Shown: positions 41,379 through 50,413, counted from the stretch's first letter. The stretch is 64,000 bases of DNA from RYN-230 sp963770535 (GCA_963770535.1 CAVYPZ010000007.1:682001-746000); one strand, 5' to 3'. A program made the numbers and translations. The notes: generated from the sequence alone by a model not told the origin.

Positions 41379-44147
41379 ATGGCTGAACCGCCTGCGGCGG
41401 CGTCCCAGGCTGCCGAGGGCGATGCCCTGCTGGCCACCAAGCTGCACCTGCCGGTCCCGCGTCCCGGCCTGGTGCCCCGGCCCCGGCTGGCCGGACAGCT
41501 CGAAGCCGGGCTAGGCCGGGGGATCGTCCTGGTCTGCGCCCCGGCCGGATACGGCAAGACGGTCCTGGTGGCCGACTGGGCGCTGACCGGCCAGCGCCCG
41601 GTGGCGTGGCTGTCGCTGGATCCCGGCGATAACGACCCGGCCAGGTTCTGGCGGCACGCGGTCGCCGCGCTGGACCGGGTGCGCCCGGGGATCGGCGCTC
41701 GCGTGGGCCCGCTGATCGGGCCGCCGACCCCCGTCTCATTCGAGGGTCTGCTCACAGCGCTGATCAACGACCTGGACGCCAGGCCCGCCGCGGACGAGGC
41801 CGTGCTGGTCCTCGACGACTACCACGTGATCGCCGCCCGGCCCGTGCATGATTCGGTGCAGTTCCTGCTGGAGCACTGGCCGCCTGGGCTGCGCCTGGTG
41901 CTGACCAGCCGGTCTGATCCACCCCTGGCCCTGGCCCGGCTGCGAGCCCGCGGGCAGCTGGCCGAGCTGCGGGCCGCTGACCTGCGGTTCACGGCGGACG
42001 AGGCCGGCGCGCTGTTGCGGCACATGGCCGGGGAGGCGCAGATGTCCCTGCCCGATACGGCCGTGGCCGCGCTGGCCGCGCGGACCGAGGGCTGGGCGGC
42101 CGGTCTGCAGCTCGCGGCCTTGTCCCTGCGCGGTCAGGCCGACGCGGCCGCTTTCGTGGCCGCGTTCACCGGCAGCCACCGCTATGTCCTGGACTACCTG
42201 GGCGAGGAAGTACTGGAATGCCAGCCCGAGCAGCTGCAGACGTTCCTGCTCGAGACGTCGGTGCTGGAACGGCTCAGTGGCGGGCTGTGCGACGCCGTCA
42301 CCGGCCGCGCGGACAGCCAGGCCCTGCTAGAGCAGATGGAGCAGGCCGGCCTGTTCCTGCTGCCGCTCGATGAGGTGCGCGGCTGGTGGCGTTACCACCG
42401 CCTGTTCGCCGATCTGCTCCGCGCCCGCCTGGAGCAGGAGCCGGGCCGGGCCGCGCGGCTGCACCGGGACGCGGCGGCCTGGCATGAGGAGCACGGGCTG
42501 GCCGATGAGGCCATCCGGCACGCGGTCGCCGCCGGGGAGATGACCTGGGCGGCCCGGCTGATCGAGCGGTACTTCGACGCCGTGTACCGGCTGCGCGGGG
42601 AGGCAGCGACGATCCAGCGCTGGATTTCGGCGCTGCCCGCCGGACTGCTCCAGTCGCGTCCCCGGCTGCTGCTGGCCCAGGCCCAATTGGCTGCCGCCGC
42701 CAGCCGGATGGAGGCGGTGCAGCGTTTCGCCGACGCGGCCGAGCGGGCCTTCGCCGCTGCGGCCGACGAGCCGTTCGAGCCCAGCGTCGGCCGGGCCAGC
42801 AGCCTGCTGGCCAACATCCCTGCGCACATCGCGCTGTGCCGGGGCTTTGCCGCCCAGTACCGCGGGGACGCGGAGGCCACCGCCGCGTTCGCGTCACAGG
42901 CCCGGGCCGAGCTGGGCCCGGGAGAGAGGCTGCTGGACTACGAGGCCCACTGCGACCTGGCCGTGGCGCAGTGGCTCCGCGGCCGGCTCGCGGCGGCTGA
43001 GCGGGCCCTGGTGCCCAGCATCGCCGGGTGGGCCGACAGTCCCGTCTTCGTGGCCTGGGGCCGTCACCTACTCGGCCAGGTCCAGCGCGGCCGGGGACGC
43101 CTGGACGCGGCCGTCCAGACCTACCAGCTGGCTCGGGGAGCCACCGCCGGACCCGGCCGGCCGCCGCTGCCCGCGGCCGGTGTCGGGTATGTGGGCCTGG
43201 CCGAAGTGGCCCGCCAGCGGGACGAACTCGACGCCGCCCTGGAGCAGGTCACCGAGGGCATCGAGCTGTGCCGCCAGCTCGCCTATGTCTCGCCGCTGGC
43301 GGCCGGCCTGGTGACGCTGGCCTGGATCCGGCAGGCCCAGGGGGATCAGGCCGGGGCGCTGGATGCGATGCGGGAAGCCGTGCAGACCTCGCAGGCCCAG
43401 GCCCAGGCCGGGCCGCTCAACCCGGTCCCGGCCCAGCGGGCCAGGCTGCTGCTGGCCCAGGGCGACCTGCCCGCCGCCGCCCGCTGGATAGCCGAACGCG
43501 GCCTGCAACCCGGCGATGAGCCGGACTACGCTCGCGAGCCGGGGCACCTGGTGCTGGCCCGCCTCCTGCTCGCCCAGGGCGAGCCGGGCCGGGCGCTCGC
43601 GCTGCTGGACCGGCTGCACACCGCCGCCATGGGCCAGGAGCGGACCGCCAGCATCATCGAGACGGGCGCCCTGCGCGCCCTGGCCCTCGCGGCCAGCGGC
43701 CGGGCGAGCGAAGCGGTAACCACCCTGGCCGGGATGCTCACCCTGGCCGCCCAGCAGGGCCACGTCCGGGTCTTCGCCGACGAGGGCCCGCCGATGGAGG
43801 CGCTGCTTGGGCGCCTGATCGCGGCCCAGCGGGCCGGCCCGGCCGCAGCCGGGGTCCCGCTGGCCTTCCTGGCCCGGCTCCAGCGGGCCTTCGGGGACGC
43901 CCGCCGGGTCCCGGGCACCCGGCCTGCCCGGGCGGCGGTGCCGGGCCTGATCGAGCCGCTGACCGGCCGCGAGCTGGAAGTGCTGCGGCTGCTGGCCGCG
44001 GGCCGGTCCAACCGGGACATCGCCCGGGAACTCGTGGTCACTCTCGACACGGTCAAGAAGCACGTCAGTCATATCCTGGGCAAACTCGGCGGCTCCAACC
44101 GCACCGAGGCCGTCACCCGGGCGCGGCAGCTGGACCTGATCTCCTGA
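41379..44147 (+). CDS. LAL/MalT-type LuxR family transcriptional regulator (second copy)
   Basis: 922 residues, a close paralogue of the protein at 12576-15356 from the first motif (GDALLATKLHLPVPRPGLVP) to the last. Walker A CAPAGYGKTVLVADW, a Walker-B-like VLVLDDYHVI, TPR-like helices in the middle, and a LuxR HTH (LTGRELEVLRLLAAGRSNR, then VTLDTVKKHVSHILGKLGGSN). Its target is not evident: the neighbours are a membrane protein upstream and a DUF4760-like gene downstream. Confidence 0.92.
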   Translation: MAEPPAAASQAAEGDALLATKLHLPVPRPGLVPRPRLAGQLEAGLGRGIVLVCAPAGYGKTVLVADWALTGQRPVAWLSLDPGDNDPARFWRHAVAALDRVRPGIGARVGPLIGPPTPVSFEGLLTALINDLDARPAADEAVLVLDDYHVIAARPVHDSVQFLLEHWPPGLRLVLTSRSDPPLALARLRARGQLAELRAADLRFTADEAGALLRHMAGEAQMSLPDTAVAALAARTEGWAAGLQLAALSLRGQADAAAFVAAFTGSHRYVLDYLGEEVLECQPEQLQTFLLETSVLERLSGGLCDAVTGRADSQALLEQMEQAGLFLLPLDEVRGWWRYHRLFADLLRARLEQEPGRAARLHRDAAAWHEEHGLADEAIRHAVAAGEMTWAARLIERYFDAVYRLRGEAATIQRWISALPAGLLQSRPRLLLAQAQLAAAASRMEAVQRFADAAERAFAAAADEPFEPSVGRASSLLANIPAHIALCRGFAAQYRGDAEATAAFASQARAELGPGERLLDYEAHCDLAVAQWLRGRLAAAERALVPSIAGWADSPVFVAWGRHLLGQVQRGRGRLDAAVQTYQLARGATAGPGRPPLPAAGVGYVGLAEVARQRDELDAALEQVTEGIELCRQLAYVSPLAAGLVTLAWIRQAQGDQAGALDAMREAVQTSQAQAQAGPLNPVPAQRARLLLAQGDLPAAARWIAERGLQPGDEPDYAREPGHLVLARLLLAQGEPGRALALLDRLHTAAMGQERTASIIETGALRALALAASGRASEAVTTLAGMLTLAAQQGHVRVFADEGPPMEALLGRLIAAQRAGPAAAGVPLAFLARLQRAFGDARRVPGTRPARAAVPGLIEPLTGRELEVLRLLAAGRSNRDIARELVVTLDTVKKHVSHILGKLGGSNRTEAVTRARQLDLIS

Positions 44148-44167
44148 GCTCTCCCGGGGCGCCGGCT

Positions 44168-44644
44168 CTACACGGCGGCGCGCATTTTTGACACGAGCCT
44201 TTCGAACATCGGGTAGGCGGCACTGCCGCCGATCGCATCGATCGACGGCTGCCACATCTCCCACCGGTCGATCAGCCGGCGCCCGAGCAGGGTCCTGATG
44301 AGCTCGAAATCAAAGCCGCCGTGGCTCTCGAGGGCGCCGAGTTGCTCGAAGTAGTCGAGCTCCCGGTACAGGATGTACGCCTCAGCGGAGTTCTCGGCCA
44401 CGAACACCGTGAGTGCATCCCGCAGTGCCTCCGGCGTTTCGAACTGGGCGACGAGGCGGCGCGTCTCCAGCATCGGGCCCTCGCTCCAGCGCCTGAAGAA
44501 TTCGACTGCCATCTCAGCCTGGCGGCCGATCCGGGCTTCACGGGCCTGCCGGGCCGCGAAGATCACTGCACCGATCGCGCTGAGCAGCCCGAGGGCGCTG
44601 ACCGCGGTCGCGATCGCCGTGACCTGCTCGGCCCAGTTCGGCAT
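44168..44644 (-). CDS. DUF4760-like single-pass membrane protein
   Basis: 158 residues. One N-terminal membrane helix (AVSALGLLSAIGAVIFAARQ) followed by a soluble helical domain with FFRRWSEGPMLETRRLV, YRELDYFEQLGALES and LLGRRLIDRWEMW, the pattern of DUF4760 proteins. Function unknown. It ends 20 nt from the convergent LAL gene. Confidence 0.72.
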   Translation of the reverse strand: MPNWAEQVTAIATAVSALGLLSAIGAVIFAARQAREARIGRQAEMAVEFFRRWSEGPMLETRRLVAQFETPEALRDALTVFVAENSAEAYILYRELDYFEQLGALESHGGFDFELIRTLLGRRLIDRWEMWQPSIDAIGGSAAYPMFERLVSKMRAAV

Positions 44645-44767
44645 AGGGCCGCCCTCCTATCTGGCCTGAACTCCCGCACATGGGCGTGCGGAATCGCTCC
44701 CGGCCGGACTGGCGGGCCAGGACTGTCGGGCCGCAGGATATAAGGGGGCCGGGGGGTGGCCGCGGGG

Positions 44768-45130
44768 TTACCCGTAGTAGTCGTTGCCCCGGGAGAACTC
44801 CACGAACGTGCAGGCCTGGTCACCGACGCTCCAGGCGTCATGCCCGGGGGGGAGCAGCATGACATCCCCGGCGGAGAAGTCCTCCTGCGAGCCGTCGCTC
44901 AGCACCACCCGCAGCAGCCCGGCGGTCACCAGGGCCACGTGGGGCAGCTCGCACAGATCGGTCCCGGCGTGGGGCTTGAGATCGTTGGACCATCGCGCGC
45001 CAGGGGCGAACGTGACCTCGGTGACGGCCAAGCCGTCCAGCTCCGCGGTCTTCTTCGAGATGAGCCCGTGGGTATCAGCCGGCACGCCGGCGAGGTGGGC
45101 CTTCTGCATGGCCGGGTTGTAAGAAGACAC
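44768..45130 (-). CDS. Cupin-domain protein
   Basis: 120 residues, a single small cupin barrel: LAVTEVTFAPGARWSNDLKP, CELPHVALVTAGLLRVVLSDG, DFSAGDVMLLPPGHDAW. The cupin motif 1 histidines are only partly conserved (KPHAGTD; LPHVAL), so metal binding is uncertain. The start is GTG 45130, or ATG 45109 (MQKAHLAGV); neither has a clear ribosome site. No enzymatic role can be assigned. Confidence 0.8.
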   Translation of the reverse strand: MSSYNPAMQKAHLAGVPADTHGLISKKTAELDGLAVTEVTFAPGARWSNDLKPHAGTDLCELPHVALVTAGLLRVVLSDGSQEDFSAGDVMLLPPGHDAWSVGDQACTFVEFSRGNDYYG

Positions 45131-45217
45131 GAGTCAAGCGTGGGGGAAGCCCGCCCGGAAATCTAGTATGCCGGCCGGATGAATCTACTTTTGGGGCGGC
45201 CCGCGGCGGGCCGCCAG

Positions 45218-45700
45218 CTACTGGAGCCCGGCGCGGACAGAGGTGATGCGCTGCGTGTTGAAGCCCAGCCAGTGCATCCGGCCCACGTAGCGCGCGTGCT
45301 CAACCTTCAGGCAGCGGTCCATGATCACCGTTACGCCACCATCCTCGGCGATCCGCGCCCCCTCCTCGTTGATCACGCCGAACTGGCACCAGAGGGCCCC
45401 CGCGTGGATCGCCACCGCCTCCCGCGCGATGCCCGGCAGCGCATCCGGCGCGCGGAACACGTTCACGATGTCCACCGGTACCGGTACGTCCAGCAGGCTC
45501 GCGTAGCACTTCTGCCCGAGGATCTCGCTCTCGCGGGGATTCACCGGGATCACCTGGTAGCCGTGCCGCTTGAGGTAGTAGCCAACAAAGTTGCTGGCCC
45601 GCAGCTCGTTGCCGGACAGGCCTACGATGGCGATCGTCCTGGCGCCGTGCACCACCCGCTGGATGGTCAGTGAGTCCTGATATCGGGCGAGATCGGTCAT
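45218..45700 (-). CDS. CoA-binding protein (Rossmann, CoA_binding_2)
   Basis: 160 residues. Single CoA-binding Rossmann domain as in the N-terminal part of succinyl-CoA synthetase alpha: TIAIVGLSGNELRASNFVGY, HGYQVIPVNPRESEILG, VDIVNVFRAPDALP and WCQFGVINEEGARIAEDGG. It overlaps the metY stop by ATGA, so it is the third gene of the metX-metY transcript, a recurrent arrangement. Its role in methionine synthesis is not established. Confidence 0.9.
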   Translation of the reverse strand: MTDLARYQDSLTIQRVVHGARTIAIVGLSGNELRASNFVGYYLKRHGYQVIPVNPRESEILGQKCYASLLDVPVPVDIVNVFRAPDALPGIAREAVAIHAGALWCQFGVINEEGARIAEDGGVTVIMDRCLKVEHARYVGRMHWLGFNTQRITSVRAGLQ

Positions 45701-47049
45701 GGCGTCGCCACCTTCTCCCCCGCTGCCGCGGCGACCCGCGCGAAACCCTGCTCCAGATCCCAGATCAGGTCCTCGACCGACTCGGTGCCGACCGACAGCC
45801 GCACCGTTCCCGGGCCGACGCCGGCCGCCCGCAGTTCGTCGTCACCCAGCTGGCGGTGCGTCGTGCTGGCCGGGTGGATGATCAGGCTCTTCGCGTCGCC
45901 GACGTTGGCCAGGTGGGACCAGAGCGTCACGCCGCGGATGAGGTTCTGCCCGCCGGCCCTGCCGCCGGCGCAGTCGAAGGAGAACACCGCGCCCGCCCCG
46001 CGCGGCAGGTACTTCTCCACCAGCGGCCGGTACCTGCTCGCCGGCAGGCCCGGATAGGTCACATTCGACGCCAGCTCGTGCGCCTGCAGGAACGCCGCGA
46101 CCGCCCGCGCGTTCTCGACGTGGCGTTCCATCCGCAGCGACAGCGTTTCGAGCCCCTGCAGGAACAGGAAGGCATTGAAAGGAGCGAGCGCCCCGCCCAG
46201 ATCGCGCAGCGTCTCCGCCCGCAGCTTCATCAGGTAGCCGTACGTCCCGAACGTCTCGTGGAATTGCAGGCCGTGGTAGGCCGGCGACGGATCCGCGACG
46301 ACGGGGAACCGCCCGTTGGACCAGTTGAACGTGCCCGCCTCGACGACGACGCCGCCGATGCTCGTGCCGTGGCCGCCGATGAACTTGGTCGCCGAGTGGA
46401 TCACGATATCCGCGCCCCATTCGATCGGGCGGCACAGGTACGGCGTCGCGAACGTGCTGTCCACGATCAGCGGCAGCTCGCGGGAGTGCGCGATGGCCGC
46501 CACCGTCTCGATGTCCAGCACGTTCCCGCCCGGGTTGCCGATCGTCTCGGCGAAGAACGCCTTGGTGTTGGCGCGGACCGCCTTCCGCCACGCGTCCGGG
46601 TCGTCGGGATCGACCCAGGTCAGCTCCACGTTCATCTTGCGCAGCACATGCTTGAACTGGTTCACGGTCCCGCCGTAGAGCGCCGAGGACGAGACCACGT
46701 GGTCGCCCGGCTCCAGCAGCGTGAACAGCGCGGCCGCCTGCGCGGCGAGCCCGCTGGCGAACGCCACGGCGCCGGCGCCGCCCTCCAGGTTCGCCACCCG
46801 CTCCTCGAATACCGCGACCGTCGGGTTCATGATGCGCGAGTACGTGTTCCCGTACTCCTGCAGGTTGAAGTACGCGGCCGCGGATTCCGGGTCCTCGAAC
46901 ACGTAGCTGGTCGTCTGGAAGATCGGCACCGCACGCGCGCCCGTGTTCGGGTCGGGCCGTTGCCCGGCGTGCAGCTGCCGTGTCTCGAAGCCGAACGCGT
47001 GGTCCTGCTCGGCCGGCACGGCCTCGGCCCGGGAGGGCTGGTCGGTCAC
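45697..47049 (-). CDS. metY: O-acetylhomoserine sulfhydrylase MetY
   Basis: 450 residues, the size typical of O-acetylhomoserine aminocarboxypropyltransferases (about 430-450) rather than of cystathionine gamma-synthases (about 390). PLP enzyme that makes homocysteine from O-acetylhomoserine and sulfide. Visible: FETRQLHAGQRPDPNTGARA, QTTSYVFEDPESAA, YSRIMNPTVAVFEERVA, DSTFATPYLCRP and the PLP lysine in VIHSATKFIGGHGTSIGG. It follows metX by 19 nt and overlaps the CoA-binding gene. Confidence 0.96.
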   Translation of the reverse strand: MTDQPSRAEAVPAEQDHAFGFETRQLHAGQRPDPNTGARAVPIFQTTSYVFEDPESAAAYFNLQEYGNTYSRIMNPTVAVFEERVANLEGGAGAVAFASGLAAQAAALFTLLEPGDHVVSSSALYGGTVNQFKHVLRKMNVELTWVDPDDPDAWRKAVRANTKAFFAETIGNPGGNVLDIETVAAIAHSRELPLIVDSTFATPYLCRPIEWGADIVIHSATKFIGGHGTSIGGVVVEAGTFNWSNGRFPVVADPSPAYHGLQFHETFGTYGYLMKLRAETLRDLGGALAPFNAFLFLQGLETLSLRMERHVENARAVAAFLQAHELASNVTYPGLPASRYRPLVEKYLPRGAGAVFSFDCAGGRAGGQNLIRGVTLWSHLANVGDAKSLIIHPASTTHRQLGDDELRAAGVGPGTVRLSVGTESVEDLIWDLEQGFARVAAAAGEKVATP

Positions 47050-47068
47050 GAAGATCCCTTCCTCGGCG

Positions 47069-48298
47069 TCATCCGCCGGCTCCGCCGTCAGGCAGGCTGT
47101 GCTGGCTCAGGAACTGGCGGATTATGGGCGTCTGGCGCGCTTCCTCGAGCAGGAAGCAGTCGTGGCCGTACGGCGCCTCGATCACATGCAGCTCGGCCGG
47201 CTTGCCGAGAGCGCGAAGCGCGCCGGCGACCTCGCCCGACGCAGACGGAGGGTACAGCCAGTCGGAACTGAATGCGATCAGCAGTGTGCGCGCCGACACT
47301 GCCTCGAGTGCCTGTGCGAGCGATCCGCTGCCGTGCTGCCGCGCGAGATCGAAATATGTCAGCGCGCGCGATGTGTACAGGTAGGTGTTGGCGTCGAAGC
47401 GCCGGACGAACGAGTCGGCCTGGTGGCGCAGGTAGCTCTCGACCTCGAACTCCGGTTCGGTGATCGTGTAGCGGATGTCGTCGGCGAACTGCAGCCGCCG
47501 GCCGAACTTGTCGTCCAGCGCCGCCGCGGACAGGTACGTGATGTGGCCGACCATCCGCGCCACCCCCATCCCGGCGTCCGGCGTGGCGCCCGTACCGTAG
47601 TAGCGGCCGCCCTGCCAGGCCGGGTCTCCCATGATCGCGGCGCGCGCGATCGCGTTCCAGGCCACGCCCTGCGGGTGCAGGGCGTGCGTGCTGGCGATCG
47701 CCACGACGGCATCGACCTGGTCAGGAAACAGGATCGCCCACTCGAACGCCTGCATCCCGCCGAGTGAGCCGCCGGCTACCGCCGCGAGCCGCCCGATACC
47801 GAGCGCGTGCAGGAACGCGTGCTCGGTCCGCACCATGTCCGCGACAGTGATCACCGGGAAGTCCGGCCCATAGGGCCGGCCCGTCGCCGGGTTGACCGAC
47901 GATGGCCCCGTCGTCCCGCGGCAGCCGCCGAGCAGGTTCGTGGAGACGACGAAGAAGCGGTCGGTGTCGAACGCCTTGCCGGGGCCGATCATGCCGTCCC
48001 ACCAGCCGAGTCCCGTGCGGGCCGCGCCGTCGCGGTCCTCGGCCCCGAACCCGTCGCGGGTGCTTTCCTCGGGCGGTGTCTTCGCGAAGCCGGCCGCGTG
48101 GGCGTCGCCGCTGAGCGCGTGGCACACCAGGATGACGTTGTCGCGCCGGGGCGAGAGGGTCCCGTAGGTCTCGTAAGCTACCCGGACCGGGTGCAGTTCC
48201 CGCCCGCAGTCGAGCCGCACCGGCTCCGGCAGGTCGAGGTACTGCGTTTCGACCGTCCCGACCGAGCCGGCCGCGAGCGTGGAGGCTGGCTCTGCCAT
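47069..48298 (-). CDS. metX: Homoserine O-acetyltransferase MetX
   Basis: 409 residues, alpha/beta hydrolase fold. Activates homoserine with an acyl group for MetY. Visible: VAYETYGTLSPRRDNVILVCHALSGDAH split by loops, GPGKAFDTDRFFVVSTNLLGGCRG, the nucleophile elbow AAVAGGSLGGMQAFEWA, and the catalytic Asp and His in FSSDWLYPP and APYGHDCFLL. Family members use acetyl- or succinyl-CoA; the MetY partner favours acetyl. There is no ribosome site before the ATG, which lies about 8-10 nt after the -10, suggesting a leaderless mRNA. No SAM riboswitch is seen. Confidence 0.95.
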   Translation of the reverse strand: MAEPASTLAAGSVGTVETQYLDLPEPVRLDCGRELHPVRVAYETYGTLSPRRDNVILVCHALSGDAHAAGFAKTPPEESTRDGFGAEDRDGAARTGLGWWDGMIGPGKAFDTDRFFVVSTNLLGGCRGTTGPSSVNPATGRPYGPDFPVITVADMVRTEHAFLHALGIGRLAAVAGGSLGGMQAFEWAILFPDQVDAVVAIASTHALHPQGVAWNAIARAAIMGDPAWQGGRYYGTGATPDAGMGVARMVGHITYLSAAALDDKFGRRLQFADDIRYTITEPEFEVESYLRHQADSFVRRFDANTYLYTSRALTYFDLARQHGSGSLAQALEAVSARTLLIAFSSDWLYPPSASGEVAGALRALGKPAELHVIEAPYGHDCFLLEEARQTPIIRQFLSQHSLPDGGAGG

Positions 48299-48305
48299 GG
48301 GGGCT

Positions 48306-48337
48306 ATGGTAACCCGCCCTGGTCAGTGTATTGTCAA
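48306..48337 (-). promoter_or_regulatory. Probable metX promoter
   Basis: Minus strand: consensus -35 TTGACA (48332-48337) and a -10-like TACCAT or TTACCA (48306-48312) about 19-20 bp away, 7 nt before the metX ATG. The spacing is longer than ideal. The same 83-bp region must also drive the divergent OsmC gene. Confidence 0.45.
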
Positions 48338-48381
48338 CCATCTCCATAGGAATTGGGGAACGGTCAAGGGGGTTTCGCGAT

Positions 48382-48930
48382 ATGACTGCCGTTACCAACG
48401 GTGTGAACGTTCAGGCGCTGCTCGATGCGCGCGAGGTGCTCAAGGGTGCGCCGGACGCGGCCCAGTTCACCTGGCGGGCGTCCGCCAAGTGGCAGAGCGG
48501 CGTGCACAGCACGATCAAGGTCCAGAGCTTCTTCGGCCTCGGGGAGGAGCAGAACCACAAGGAAGAGTGGTCCTTCGAAGCCGACCACCCCGAGGTCTTC
48601 GCGGCGGAGGACCAGGGCATCACGCCGATCGAGTACCTCCTCGTCGGCCTGGCCAGCTGCCTGACGGGGGGTATTGCCTCCGTGGCGGAGAACCGCGGCA
48701 TCCAGCTCCGCTCGGTCGAGTCCACGGTCGAGGGCGGGCACGACATCCGCGGGATCCTCGGTGCCGACAGCGACGTCCGCAACGGCTTCAACGACATCAA
48801 GGTGACGTTCACCATCGACGCGGACGCGTCGCGGCAGGAGATCGAGGCACTGGTCGCCCAGTCCCAGAAGCGCTCCGCCGTGTTCGATGCTCTCACCAAT
48901 CCCACGAACGTCACCGTAGAAGTCGCTTGA
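48382..48930 (+). CDS. OsmC family protein
   Basis: 182 residues. OsmC/Ohr-fold protein; such enzymes use two cysteines to reduce organic peroxides or bind thiol compounds. The conserved second-cysteine region is EYLLVGLASCLTGGIAS; the first cysteine of classical Ohr is not seen (the N-terminal part has WRASAKWQSGVHS), so a one-Cys OsmC-like variant. ATG 48382 has AAGGGGG about 9 nt upstream. Divergent from metX; the following monooxygenase gene may be co-transcribed. Confidence 0.87.
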   Translation: MTAVTNGVNVQALLDAREVLKGAPDAAQFTWRASAKWQSGVHSTIKVQSFFGLGEEQNHKEEWSFEADHPEVFAAEDQGITPIEYLLVGLASCLTGGIASVAENRGIQLRSVESTVEGGHDIRGILGADSDVRNGFNDIKVTFTIDADASRQEIEALVAQSQKRSAVFDALTNPTNVTVEVA

Positions 48931-48988
48931 GCGGCCGCCCGGCGGCCTGCGGGCGCGCGCGATCCGGAAAGCACTGAGGGGCCACGCC

Positions 48989-50233
48989 ATCGAGCGCACC
49001 ACCACGGTCGTCATCGGCGGGGGCCACGCGGGCCTCGCCGCGAGCTACTTTCTCAGCGACCGGTCGATCGACCACGTCGTTCTTGAGCGCGGGGAGGTGG
49101 CTAACTCCTGGCGGTGTGAACGCTGGGAATCCCTGCGGCTGCTGACTCCCAACTGGCAGAGCCGCCTGCCGGGCCTGCACTATGACGGCCCGGATCCAGA
49201 CGGCTACATGACGGTGCGCGAGGTGACCGAATTCATCGAGCGCTTCGCCAAGAACGCGCGTGTTCCTGTCCGGACTGGCGTCAACGTCACGGCGGTGCGG
49301 CAGGCCGACGGCGGGTACCACGTCACGACAAGCCATGGCGAGATTCACTGCCGGACCGTGGTCATCGCGAGCGGCGCCTGCAATCGCCCGGTGCTGCCGG
49401 CGTTCAGCGTGGCGGTGCCAGCGTCCGTCGCGCAGCTGACGCCGCTGCGCTACCGTGACCCCGCCCAGCTGCCCGACGGCGGCGTGCTCGTCGTGGGAGC
49501 CTCCGCGACCGGGGTGCAGCTGGCCGCTGAGCTGAGGCGTTCGGGCCGGCCGGTGACCCTCTCGGTCGGGGAGCACGTGCGGCTGCCGCGCACCTACCGC
49601 GGGCGCGATGTGCTGTGGTGGATGGACGCGTCCGGCGTGTGGGACCAGCGCTACGACGAGGTTGAGGATCTCACCCGGGCCCGGCGGCTGCCGTCGCCGC
49701 AGCTCGTCGGGACCCCGCAGCGGGCGACGCTGGATCTCAACGCGCTCGCCTCGATGGGCGTCGAGCTGGTGGGCCGCTGGGCGGCGGTACGTGATGGCCG
49801 TGCGCTGCTCTCCGGTGGCCTGCGCAACGTATTCTCGCTCGCGGACCTCAAGATGGAGCGCCTGCTGGACACGTTCGACGAGTGGGCCAGGACTTCAGGG
49901 GCTGACGCTGAGGCCGGGCCTCCCGAGCGCTTCGCGGCGACGCGGGTGCCCGAGTCGGCGCGGTTGCAGCTCGACCTGCGAAGTGGCGAGATCGCCGCGA
50001 TCGTGTGGGCGACGGGTTTCCGGCCTGACTACGGGTGGCTCGACGTGCCGGTGGTCGGCGCGAAAGGCCAGCTGAACCACGAGGGCGGCGTGGTCGCCAG
50101 CCCGGGGCTGTACGCCCTGGGGCTGCCTGTGCTGCGGCGGCGCAAGTCCACGTTCATCTACGGCATCGAGGACGACGCGCGTGAGGTCATCGATCACCTC
50201 GCGGGGTACCTGGCCAGCAGGAACCCGGCGTGA
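48989..50233 (+). CDS. FAD-dependent monooxygenase (CzcO/FMO-like), apparent ATC start
   Basis: 414 residues. First Rossmann motif VVIGGGHAGLAASYFL at residues 6-21, then WRCERWESLRLLTPNWQSRLPG typical of CzcO-like flavin monooxygenases, a second nucleotide site VLVVGASATGVQLAAEL and IVWATGFRPDYGW near the end. The first motif is only included if translation begins before 49097. No ATG, GTG or TTG exists in this frame between the previous gene and the motif; the only codon placed correctly after a ribosome site (GAGGGG, about 7 nt) is ATC at 48989. Either a true non-canonical start or a mutated/misread ATG. Confidence 0.82.
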   Translation: MERTTTVVIGGGHAGLAASYFLSDRSIDHVVLERGEVANSWRCERWESLRLLTPNWQSRLPGLHYDGPDPDGYMTVREVTEFIERFAKNARVPVRTGVNVTAVRQADGGYHVTTSHGEIHCRTVVIASGACNRPVLPAFSVAVPASVAQLTPLRYRDPAQLPDGGVLVVGASATGVQLAAELRRSGRPVTLSVGEHVRLPRTYRGRDVLWWMDASGVWDQRYDEVEDLTRARRLPSPQLVGTPQRATLDLNALASMGVELVGRWAAVRDGRALLSGGLRNVFSLADLKMERLLDTFDEWARTSGADAEAGPPERFAATRVPESARLQLDLRSGEIAAIVWATGFRPDYGWLDVPVVGAKGQLNHEGGVVASPGLYALGLPVLRRRKSTFIYGIEDDAREVIDHLAGYLASRNPA

Positions 50234-50299
50234 CCGCCGCATGCGCTAAAATTCTGTTTTTCGCCTGATTTACCTCATTTTCGGTACGCTCCCCGTGCG

Positions 50300-50413
50300 A
50301 TGACTATGGAACTTCCCGCGGCCGTGATGGCCGTCGGCCATGCCCCCGGTGAAACTGGCCCGCAGCCCGGCACGGTGACCCGCGCCGGGCTGTCCCGGGC
50401 GGCCCGCCGGTGA
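50300..50413 (+). CDS. Possible small upstream ORF, 37 codons
   Basis: ATG 50300 to TGA 50413, beginning MTMELPAAVMAVGHAPGE, and overlapping the GTG of the next gene as GTGA. A -10-like TACGCT lies about 10 nt before the ATG after an AT-rich tract (50250-50280), so it could be leaderless. No similarity recognised; may be a translational-coupling leader. Confidence 0.35.
   Translation: MTMELPAAVMAVGHAPGETGPQPGTVTRAGLSRAARR

Noticed and set aside
48299..48381. SAM riboswitch upstream of metX
   Set aside because: The divergent region is only 83 bp and the promoter abuts the ATG, leaving no room for an RNA leader.
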